In this document: positions 1 to 6,436 of the stretch, in pieces | Position numbering within the stretch: position 1 is the first letter of the stretch | Layout: each line of letters starts with the position of its first letter | Assembly (NCBI GenBank): GCA_002737705.1 | Contig: NSIM01000004.1 | Coordinates: 62,001 to 126,000, forward strand | Length of the DNA stretch: 64,000 nt | From: Flavobacteriales bacterium | Lineage (GTDB): Bacteria; Bacteroidota; Bacteroidia; NS11-12g; UBA955 | Direction: 5' to 3' | Position numbers and translations under genes: made by a program | Notes under the pieces: model-generated | What the model was told of the DNA's origin: nothing | Database searches by the model: none | Seen by the model: the letters and a program-made list of their open reading frames with translations, nothing else

Positions 1-186
1 TGTACCGATGTTATTTGTGTTTCCCCAAATAGTTTCCAAAAAAATACAGATCTAAAATTTCCCAAGCTATGCAAATTGGATATTGCCACCCGTAATGGAT
101 ATTCATATTTATGTATCAACCCCTTTGGTTAATATCAAATGGGTATTTTATCAAAAAACTATAGATTCTCGTTGTAATTTTACCCC

Positions 187-1422
187 ATGGATGAGATAGA
201 ACAGAATAATCCGGCGCGCGCCCTATTCAACAAAGCAAAGACCGCCTTTGCTTTAGGGGAGATTTACGAAGCCAATATAGTTATTCGAAAGGCAATAGAA
301 TTTGAAGCCAACGAGGAATATATTTCCCTTGCCAAGGATATAAAACGAGAAATCGGACTCAAATCCCTTCGTAAAGCACAAGTTTTATTTGATCGTGAAC
401 AGTATCATGAATCTTTGGATGAGGCCACCAAAGCACTCGACTTGCTTGAAGAATCTGTCGAAGCCGAAGAAATTATTACCCATATCAAATTGCGTATTAA
501 GAAGACAAAATCTAATCGACGCTATATTGGGATAGCAGCTATATTGTTTCTGGTTATTGTTATATCAATTGTTTGGGTATCTTACGGCAGTTATAGTGAT
601 GAAAATGATGCTTTTAAAGAGGCTGAGGCGCAAATGAGTATTGCTGCGTATCAACACTTTTTAGTGCAGTATCCAAAAGGAAAATTCGCAAAAAGAGCCA
701 GGGAAACCATTAAATCTATTGATGAGCAAGATGAGTCCCTTTGGAATTTTGCTGTCAACGCACCCAGTAAAATAACTTTAGAGCGATATCTATTCAAAAT
801 GGAATCCCTGGGTGGAACACATGTTTCCAGTGCCAGACTCATGATAGACTCCTTCGATTTTGATGGCGCATTAAAAGAAAATTCCTTAGAAGCAATTCAA
901 AAATACATAGCCGTTCATCCCAATGGAAATTATCTGCCAACTGCGAAACGTTTGCTGATTACATTGGTTACACCCGAGGAAAGAAATGAATTGTTGGTTT
1001 ACTTCAATACATTTTATGAATTATATGCCAGTGGTAATCATGAATCCTTGATGGGATATTTTAATTCCGTTACAAAGCGTTTTATGAATAAAACAGATAT
1101 CTCGAAAGCCGATTTGCTCTTGTTGTTTAATAAAAATCAAGACGGATATTCAAGTGAGAATATTTCCATGGATTCATCAACTTTCGCAGTTGAAAAGGCG
1201 CTTAATGGAAATTATACCATTCATTTTACGATTGACGCAAACAAAAAAAAGAATATTGGTGACAATTCACTCAAGGGCAAAACAAAGCGTTTGGCCAAGA
1301 AATTTCGTGGAGAAAGGACTACGGTTTCGTATTACAGCAATCAAAGGGTTGAATTAATTCTAACACCTGAAAAGAAAATTAACTCTTATACAGTCCGTTT
1401 GCTGAGTTCAATAAAACGCTAA
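187..1422 (+). CDS. Membrane-anchored TPR-like protein of unknown function
   Basis: The 411-residue product starts with about 110 residues of paired amphipathic helices that look like two or three tetratricopeptide-type repeats. One hydrophobic segment follows (about residues 116-136), then a long second part. The second part carries motifs of the form AYQHFLVQYPKGKFAKRA near residue 160 and YIAVHPNGNYLPTAKR near residue 245, which resemble each other and look like degenerate TPR units common in Bacteroidota envelope proteins. The tail (about 275-411) looks like a small globular domain. The topology predicted is cytoplasmic N-terminus, one membrane pass and periplasmic C-terminus, with no cleavable signal peptide. 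The ATG at 187 follows an AT-rich stretch with a TAATTTTA sequence four bases upstream that resembles the -7 element. I do not recognise a named family and assign no function. It is separated by 163 bases from the rhodopsin gene and need not be related to it. Confidence 0.8.
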   Translation: MDEIEQNNPARALFNKAKTAFALGEIYEANIVIRKAIEFEANEEYISLAKDIKREIGLKSLRKAQVLFDREQYHESLDEATKALDLLEESVEAEEIITHIKLRIKKTKSNRRYIGIAAILFLVIVISIVWVSYGSYSDENDAFKEAEAQMSIAAYQHFLVQYPKGKFAKRARETIKSIDEQDESLWNFAVNAPSKITLERYLFKMESLGGTHVSSARLMIDSFDFDGALKENSLEAIQKYIAVHPNGNYLPTAKRLLITLVTPEERNELLVYFNTFYELYASGNHESLMGYFNSVTKRFMNKTDISKADLLLLFNKNQDGYSSENISMDSSTFAVEKALNGNYTIHFTIDANKKKNIGDNSLKGKTKRLAKKFRGERTTVSYYSNQRVELILTPEKKINSYTVRLLSSIKR

Positions 1423-1585
1423 CTCCTTCCTCTAAAATCTTTTTACATTGAAGTCGTATTGAAGTCGTTCACTTGTTGATAATTAAAAATTGTCAAAGGC
1501 ACTATTGTCATGTTCAATGATTATTTGATTAACAAAAAAATGTGTTTTCATTATTTTATAACTATTATTGCTTAAAATATAAAAA

Positions 1586-2302
1586 ATGACACATTTAACA
1601 ACCTTACTACCAATCGCCTCTGACAATTACGTAGCATTTACGTTTTTTACCGGAACAATGGCCATGATGGCCGCATCCTTATTCTTCTTTTTTGAACTGA
1701 GTAACACAAAGCCAGAATGGAGGACTTCCATTCTTGTTTCTGGCTTAATTACTTTCATTGCAGCAGTGCATTACTACTACATGAGAGATTACAACTTAGG
1801 TACTGGTCAGTCACCTATCTTCTTCCGATATGTGGATTGGATTCTTACTGTTCCATTAATGTGTGTTGAGTTTTATTTAATTACCAAAAAAGCAGGTGCA
1901 AAAATTAACTTGTTATGGAAATTGATTTTTGCTTCTCTAATTATGTTGATTACTGGTTATTTTGGAGAAGCAGTTTACAAAGGTTCAGCCGCAATATGGG
2001 GTTTATTTTCAGGTTTAGCTTACTTTTATATTGTGTATGAAGTATGGATGGGTGACGTTGCTAAACTTTCCAAAGGAAGTACGCCTGCAGTTCAAAAAGC
2101 TGTTGGCTCACTATTGAAGTTTGTTGTTATTGGTTGGGCTATTTATCCTATAGGTTATCTGGTAGGAACTGGTGACGGACAGTGGTATTCTTTCATGGCT
2201 GATTTGGGTTGGAATATGGACATCATTTACAATATTGGTGATGCTGTAAATAAAATTGGTTTTGGTTTGGTTATCTATTCTTTAAGCAGAAGCGAAGACT
2301 AA
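1586..2302 (+). CDS. Proton-pumping rhodopsin (proteorhodopsin/xanthorhodopsin type)
   Basis: A seven-helix retinal protein of 238 residues, expected to pump protons outward across the inner membrane in the light. Helix C reads RYVDWILTVPLM and gives the counter-ion Asp84, Thr88 and the proton donor Glu95: the DTE triad of outward proton pumps. The Schiff-base lysine is Lys223 (GDAVNK) with Asp219 one turn before it, and His62 matches the proteorhodopsin histidine that pairs with the counter-ion. The colour-tuning position (105 in the marine reference protein) is Met92, a residue typical of green-absorbing pumps in Bacteroidota. Position 139, in helix E, is Gly where the reference proteorhodopsin has Phe; a small residue here opens the side window used by carotenoid antennae in xanthorhodopsin. 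No retinal-synthesis gene (blh or crt) lies in the window, so the chromophore genes must be elsewhere. The gene stands alone and is followed by strong hairpins. Confidence 0.97.
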   Translation: MTHLTTLLPIASDNYVAFTFFTGTMAMMAASLFFFFELSNTKPEWRTSILVSGLITFIAAVHYYYMRDYNLGTGQSPIFFRYVDWILTVPLMCVEFYLITKKAGAKINLLWKLIFASLIMLITGYFGEAVYKGSAAIWGLFSGLAYFYIVYEVWMGDVAKLSKGSTPAVQKAVGSLLKFVVIGWAIYPIGYLVGTGDGQWYSFMADLGWNMDIIYNIGDAVNKIGFGLVIYSLSRSED

Positions 2303-2322
2303 GATTTTTATTTTTTTACTCT

Positions 2323-2363
2323 AAAGGAGTTTCTCTCATGATGAGAGAAACTCCTTTTTTTTT
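2323..2363 (+). terminator. Rho-independent terminator of the rhodopsin gene
   Basis: A perfect inverted repeat with 17-base arms (2323-2339 and 2341-2357) around CATGATG is followed by a run of nine T (2355-2363). It starts 20 bases after the rhodopsin stop codon. A few central pairs must open to form the loop, leaving a stem of about 14 base pairs. It is one of the clearest intrinsic terminators in the window. Confidence 0.93.
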
Positions 2364-2364
2364 A

Positions 2365-2410
2365 TATAAAACCAATACTCCATTTGGTTTTATACAGTAT
2401 TTTTATTTTT
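2365..2410 (+). terminator. Second hairpin downstream of the rhodopsin gene
   Basis: Arms TATAAAACCAA (2365-2375) and TTGGTTTTATA (2384-2394) form an 11-base-pair stem with an 8-base loop. It is followed by the T-rich stretch 2399-2410. It is AU-rich and weaker than the preceding terminator, and probably acts as a back-up. Confidence 0.55.
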
Positions 2411-2503
2411 TTACTCCATTGATTCACGAAGTGGGGGTCATCAAACAATCCTTTATTTGCATCTCCACTGGTATTGATTGGGCAAAAGAAATTTTAGATT
2501 CTC

Positions 2504-2535
2504 AAGTCAGCCCCGAACTTCGGGACTTCTTTTAT
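2504..2535 (+). terminator. Third hairpin before maf, possible terminator
   Basis: Outer arms AAGTC (2504-2508) and GACTT (2524-2528) enclose a GC-rich inner stem CCG/CGG around AACTT, and CTTTTA follows. The stem is short with an internal bulge, so this is only a possible terminator or a structure upstream of maf. The rest of the 345-base interval 2303-2647 holds no convincing gene. Confidence 0.35.
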
Positions 2536-2597
2536 ACGAAATACGACTAATTTCAAAATACCAAGCTGGAGATAGTGTTCAGAATTATTTCAAAGGG

Positions 2598-2605
2598 TAC
2601 TTTTG
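2598..2605 (+). promoter_or_regulatory. -7 promoter element upstream of maf
   Basis: TACTTTTG matches the Bacteroidota -7 consensus TAnnTTTG. It lies 42 bases before the chosen maf ATG. No clear -33 TTG is seen at the usual distance of about 20 bases. Confidence 0.45.
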
Positions 2606-2647
2606 TGCCGTCAATGCAATTTTATCACCCTCCCATTCCACCTTGCG

Positions 2648-3214
2648 ATGAATAAAACACCCCATTTGCTCTTGGCTTCCAAGTCGCCACGTAGACAACA
2701 AATTTTGCACGATGCGGGTTTTGATTTTGACTTTGTAGAAATAGATGCCCCGGAAGATTTCTCATCCCATTTGCTACCTTCAAAAATTTGTGAATTACTC
2801 GCAATACAAAAATCAGAGCACTACTTGCTGCCCATTAAAACATCAATTTTAGTAACTGCCGATACAATTGTTTATGTCAATGGCAAAGTACTCAATAAAC
2901 CCAATGATCGGAATGAGGCATTTGCAATGCTCACCGAATTAAGTGGCATTACACACAAAGTTTATACGGGTGTTTGCCTGCGAAACGATACCAAAAAACA
3001 CGTGTTTCACGACTGCACTGCTGTCACTTTTTATCCCCTAACCGCAGATCAGATATGCTATTATATAGACACATTTGATCCTTATGACAAAGCAGGATCC
3101 TACGGTGTTCAGGATTGGATGGGCTATGTGGGTGTGAAAAATATTGACGGTTGTTTTTACAATGTGATGGGATTCCCAATGGCAAAATTTTACAGAGAAC
3201 TATCGGCTTTTTAG
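2648..3214 (+). CDS. maf: Maf-like nucleoside triphosphate pyrophosphatase
   Basis: The 188-residue product belongs to the Maf/YhdE family of house-cleaning pyrophosphatases, which hydrolyse non-canonical or excess nucleoside triphosphates to monophosphates in the cytosol. The family signature SKSPRR is at residues 11-16, the TADTIV segment with a catalytic acidic residue near 71-76, KVYTGV near 115, and KAGSYGVQDWMGYVGV in the C-terminal third. The frame could be extended to 2603, but only from a TTG, and family members begin directly before the LASxSPRR strand, so the ATG at 2648 is preferred. The stop TAG shares four bases (TTAG, 3211-3214) with the stop of the convergent protease gene. 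Confidence 0.93.
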   Translation: MNKTPHLLLASKSPRRQQILHDAGFDFDFVEIDAPEDFSSHLLPSKICELLAIQKSEHYLLPIKTSILVTADTIVYVNGKVLNKPNDRNEAFAMLTELSGITHKVYTGVCLRNDTKKHVFHDCTAVTFYPLTADQICYYIDTFDPYDKAGSYGVQDWMGYVGVKNIDGCFYNVMGFPMAKFYRELSAF

Positions 3215-4803
3215 TTTTTCACTTTCTTCGCAAGATTCATTGCATTGTTGGCATTGAGCAAGCCCCCCGTTTTGCTCAATGCGCTAAAAGGCACTTTGCT
3301 TAACTTAGAACCTGGCAAACTCACTTTATTGTTGACAGTGAATACACTGCCTTCCAATACCTGTTTTACTTGTTCAACAGTAAAAGTTGGAAAACGACTC
3401 CAAACCAAAGCGGCTACTCCCGCGCAAACCGGCGCCGCCATGCTTGTTCCGTCAAAATAGGCGTATTCATTGTTGGGAATACTGCTATAAATTGACTGTC
3501 CAGGTGCAAATAAGTCTACATTAACCAACCCGTAATTGCTAAAATTTGTGGCCAGTTTCTTCCTTTTTGGTTGTGAAGCACCCACCTCAATCCAGTTTGG
3601 GGCAACGTCATTTCCTCCCAAAGAATCATTGGGATAATTTGGAATTACATCATTATTTTCGGCGTTATTACCTGCTGCGTGAACCAATAAAACTCCATGA
3701 TCTTTGGCATACAACACAGCTTCATTAACCACATCTTTATCCCATGAAAATCCCTTTCCAAAACTCATATTAATAACTTTAGCACCATTGTCTACAGCAT
3801 AGCGTATACCATTGGCAACATCTTTGTCGCGTTCATCTCCATCGGGAACGACCCGAATCGGCATAATTTGCACATTATCAGCAATGCCATCCAGTCCAAT
3901 TCCATTTCCACGCACAGCCCCAATAATTCCCGAAACATGCGTTCCATGAGAAGCATCAGGTCCTGAAACATTGTTATTTCCATATCCGAATTCATGGGCA
4001 TTGTTATAATCATCCCCTACAATTAAGCGCGGATTATACGATAAATTATATTGGTATTTAACCGAAGCTTCCATTTGGTGAAGGGCTTGATCTAACATTG
4101 TTAAGAATGTTGTATACCCATACAATCCAACGAGCATGGAAATTCTATTCTTCTTTTTTTCATCTTCTTTATCAACAACAATCGCTTTGATTTCATTGCC
4201 TTTGGGCTCTTGTTTTCCTGTTTTTAGAGCATAGTCTCTTAAGGTTTTTTTCAATTCTTCTATGCTTTCGAATTGTGTCTTATTGGACTCGATTTTCGAC
4301 TCAATTTCAGCTTTGAGTTTAATGTAAAGCGTGTATTCTGTAGTATTTTTTTTATTTTCGCCTTCGGCATTCACGTCTTTATACCTTTCGGCAAGTTTCA
4401 TATAAATCCGTACTTTTTCGAGGTGATCGTATTGAACCATCCCCCCACCTGCACCGCCAATAAAATTCCAACCCACCGTATCATCTACATATCCATTTTT
4501 GTCATCATCGATATTGTTGAAAGGAATCTCACCGGCATTGTGCCAAATAACCTCCCTTAAATCTGGATGACCGATATCTACACCCCCGTCTATAACAGCT
4601 ACTACAATTTTAGTTGATGGTCTGGCTGCGGCAGAAGTTTTATAGGCTTTGTCTAGCGCAATTCCCATATTTTTCTTTTTAGGCGATTCGTGGTACCAGT
4701 TTTTTGAAGGGTTTTTCTGTGCCGAGACAACATTAACCATTCCAACGCACAGCAACATTAATACTGCGTTTTTCATTCCTTTATTTGTATAGTTTAACTT
4801 CAT
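3211..4803 (-). CDS. Secreted subtilisin-like serine protease (S8 family)
   Basis: A 530-residue precursor with a signal peptide (hydrophobic core about residues 11-27, probable cleavage after VSA) and a subtilase domain. The catalytic triad is Asp72 (VIDGGVD), His286 (HGTHVSG) and Ser454 (GTSMAAP), with the oxyanion Asn379 in AAGNN. Asp and His are about 215 residues apart; part of the gap (about 120-250) is a charged, helical, Lys/Glu-rich insertion not found in the classical enzymes, probably a family-specific lid or substrate arm. I see no separate inhibitory pro-domain and no T9SS sorting domain: the protein ends with the helical subtilase tail. It is the last gene of a leftward set (YfhO-like, glycosyltransferase, methyltransferase, protease) and starts 10 bases after the methyltransferase stop, so it is probably co-transcribed. 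Its substrate is unknown. Confidence 0.93.
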   Translation of the reverse strand: MKLNYTNKGMKNAVLMLLCVGMVNVVSAQKNPSKNWYHESPKKKNMGIALDKAYKTSAAARPSTKIVVAVIDGGVDIGHPDLREVIWHNAGEIPFNNIDDDKNGYVDDTVGWNFIGGAGGGMVQYDHLEKVRIYMKLAERYKDVNAEGENKKNTTEYTLYIKLKAEIESKIESNKTQFESIEELKKTLRDYALKTGKQEPKGNEIKAIVVDKEDEKKKNRISMLVGLYGYTTFLTMLDQALHQMEASVKYQYNLSYNPRLIVGDDYNNAHEFGYGNNNVSGPDASHGTHVSGIIGAVRGNGIGLDGIADNVQIMPIRVVPDGDERDKDVANGIRYAVDNGAKVINMSFGKGFSWDKDVVNEAVLYAKDHGVLLVHAAGNNAENNDVIPNYPNDSLGGNDVAPNWIEVGASQPKRKKLATNFSNYGLVNVDLFAPGQSIYSSIPNNEYAYFDGTSMAAPVCAGVAALVWSRFPTFTVEQVKQVLEGSVFTVNNKVSLPGSKLSKVPFSALSKTGGLLNANNAMNLAKKVKN

Positions 4804-4813
4804 GGTATTGTGT

Positions 4814-5575
4814 TTATTTTTTTCGTCTGCAAATTACCAAAATACTGACAGCTTTGAATGGAATTGACGTTGTATCACCAAAAAAAATCCACCGCCGCAA
4901 AAATTTTTGAAAGGGCTTCCAACGAATTACGTCCATTGGCGCAGTGATTAAATGTGTTTCTATTATTTCAAAATCATGCTTTTCGAGAAGTTTGCAAATA
5001 CGTCTTTTGGTATAAATTCTTGCGTGGGCCCAACGCTCATGCAATGGCCTTGGCAACCAACCAAAAAATGGGACACGATTCCAAGGCAAATAGGGTAATT
5101 TGGCACCATGGGTTTCAAAAATCCACCATTTATTCGGAACAGATATCGCCGCAATTCCTCCAATTTTTAGTGATTTAACATAATTTGCCACCCCATCTTC
5201 AGAGGGAAGATGCTCAATTACTTCAAAACTAATCAATCGATCGGCAAGGGGCTCATAGGGTTTTGTCATGATATCCCACACCACAAAATGTGCATTTTCT
5301 GCGTTTTGGTCCTGTTTTAATTGGAAAAAATCAGCAGAATGAACGTTGGCATACTCGAGGCCTATCGCTCGACAAAATTCTCCTGCTAAGGGAATAATGG
5401 TATTGCCGTTACCACAACCAATCTCTACAATATTGGCATTCTTATCCAAAAATCCCTTGTGATTTCGCAACACATTTAGTCGTCGTTGAACCAATAAATC
5501 AGAAAAATCAGCAGGCTTTCCAAGATAATGATCCGACTCGAACAAAGATTTATCTACGCGTGTTGTATTGGCCAT
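4814..5575 (-). CDS. Class I SAM-dependent methyltransferase
   Basis: The 253-residue cytosolic protein has a Rossmann-type methyltransferase core. The AdoMet-binding motif I, VEIGCGNGNT, is at residues 50-59, an acidic strand-2 end is near residue 74, and the post-II motif ISFEVIEHLPSED lies near 115-128, as in the Methyltransf_11/23/25 families that act on small molecules, lipids or sugars. The C-terminal 100 residues are aromatic and basic and may contact a membrane-bound or glycan substrate. Its start lies 9 bases after the stop of the glycosyltransferase gene upstream. The position between a glycosyltransferase and a secreted protease suggests methylation of a cell-surface glycan or lipid-linked sugar; this is inferred from context only. 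Confidence 0.9.
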   Translation of the reverse strand: MANTTRVDKSLFESDHYLGKPADFSDLLVQRRLNVLRNHKGFLDKNANIVEIGCGNGNTIIPLAGEFCRAIGLEYANVHSADFFQLKQDQNAENAHFVVWDIMTKPYEPLADRLISFEVIEHLPSEDGVANYVKSLKIGGIAAISVPNKWWIFETHGAKLPYLPWNRVPFFGWLPRPLHERWAHARIYTKRRICKLLEKHDFEIIETHLITAPMDVIRWKPFQKFLRRWIFFGDTTSIPFKAVSILVICRRKK

Positions 5576-5584
5576 AAACGATTT

Positions 5585-6406
5585 CTAAAAAATATATTGC
5601 TTCTTTCCCAGTAAATGACCATAGAATAATAATCGGCGAATCAGTATCCATCCATGGGCCAAAAAATTGGGTAGGACACCATACTGTCTTTGAAGAACTA
5701 GATATCGTTCTTTCCAGGCTTTCCGTGTGTGTTCTGTACTGCTACCTCCAAGCTCAAAATCACTGATTACAAAATTTACCCTACACGATTCTCCTTGCAT
5801 TTTTTTCAAAATTCGGATAATCCAATCTATATCAGACGCCTGTTTGTATTGTAAATCAAACGCATCGCATAGAAATCGTTTTGCCAAAAAACTTTGGTGG
5901 CAGATATTCATCCCAAAACGAAAACTGTTGCCATCTAATGTATGGGGGAATGGCTGTGGCTTACATTGGGAAATCAAGCCACCACGACTACCATCTTGAT
6001 TTACAAATTGTGTGTCTCCAAAAATAACATCCGGGCGAGCTTTTCCCTGCTTGACATATGTATCGATGCCATCCATTATTTTTTCAACCACATCATGGCC
6101 ATGAATAATATCACCGGCATTCATAAACCAAACATATTCTCCACTACAAAGGTTCAATCCTTTATTCATGGCATCATAAATACCCTTGTCGGGTTCTATC
6201 ACCAAATGGTCAATTGATTTGCCCAATCCCTGCAGAAATTCAACACTTCCATCTGAACTGCATCCATCGATAACAACCCATTCCACCAAACTGCGTTTTG
6301 TTTGCGCCAAAATTGATTCTGCGGTTCGCTTTAATCCTTCACAGTGATTAAAATGAATGCTGATAATGGAAATCGGCTTGGACAAAAGGTCGGGGCTGGG
6401 CGTCAT
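5585..6406 (-). CDS. Family 2 glycosyltransferase
   Basis: A 273-residue GT-A fold enzyme of family GT2. It begins with the nucleotide-sugar-binding strand PISIISIHFN (11-20), followed by VVIDGCSSDGS (44-54), EPDKGIYDAMNKG (71-83), and FMNAGD (94-99) in the place of the metal-binding DxD motif. No transmembrane helix is obvious, so it should act at the cytoplasmic face of the inner membrane, adding a sugar from a nucleotide-activated donor to a glycan or lipid-linked acceptor. It sits between the YfhO-like membrane protein gene (30-base gap) and the methyltransferase gene (9-base gap), consistent with one transcript for surface-glycan assembly. Donor and acceptor cannot be read from the sequence. 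Confidence 0.92.
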   Translation of the reverse strand: MTPSPDLLSKPISIISIHFNHCEGLKRTAESILAQTKRSLVEWVVIDGCSSDGSVEFLQGLGKSIDHLVIEPDKGIYDAMNKGLNLCSGEYVWFMNAGDIIHGHDVVEKIMDGIDTYVKQGKARPDVIFGDTQFVNQDGSRGGLISQCKPQPFPHTLDGNSFRFGMNICHQSFLAKRFLCDAFDLQYKQASDIDWIIRILKKMQGESCRVNFVISDFELGGSSTEHTRKAWKERYLVLQRQYGVLPNFLAHGWILIRRLLFYGHLLGKKQYIF

Positions 6407-6436
6407 GCTACACTGGGGTTTTATTATTATCTACAT

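Noticed and set aside
2338-2550. A 70-codon plus-strand frame after the rhodopsin gene
   Set aside because: Its first codons are the right arm of the terminator hairpin, the predicted protein is Phe/Tyr-rich from T-runs, and it has no start context of its own.
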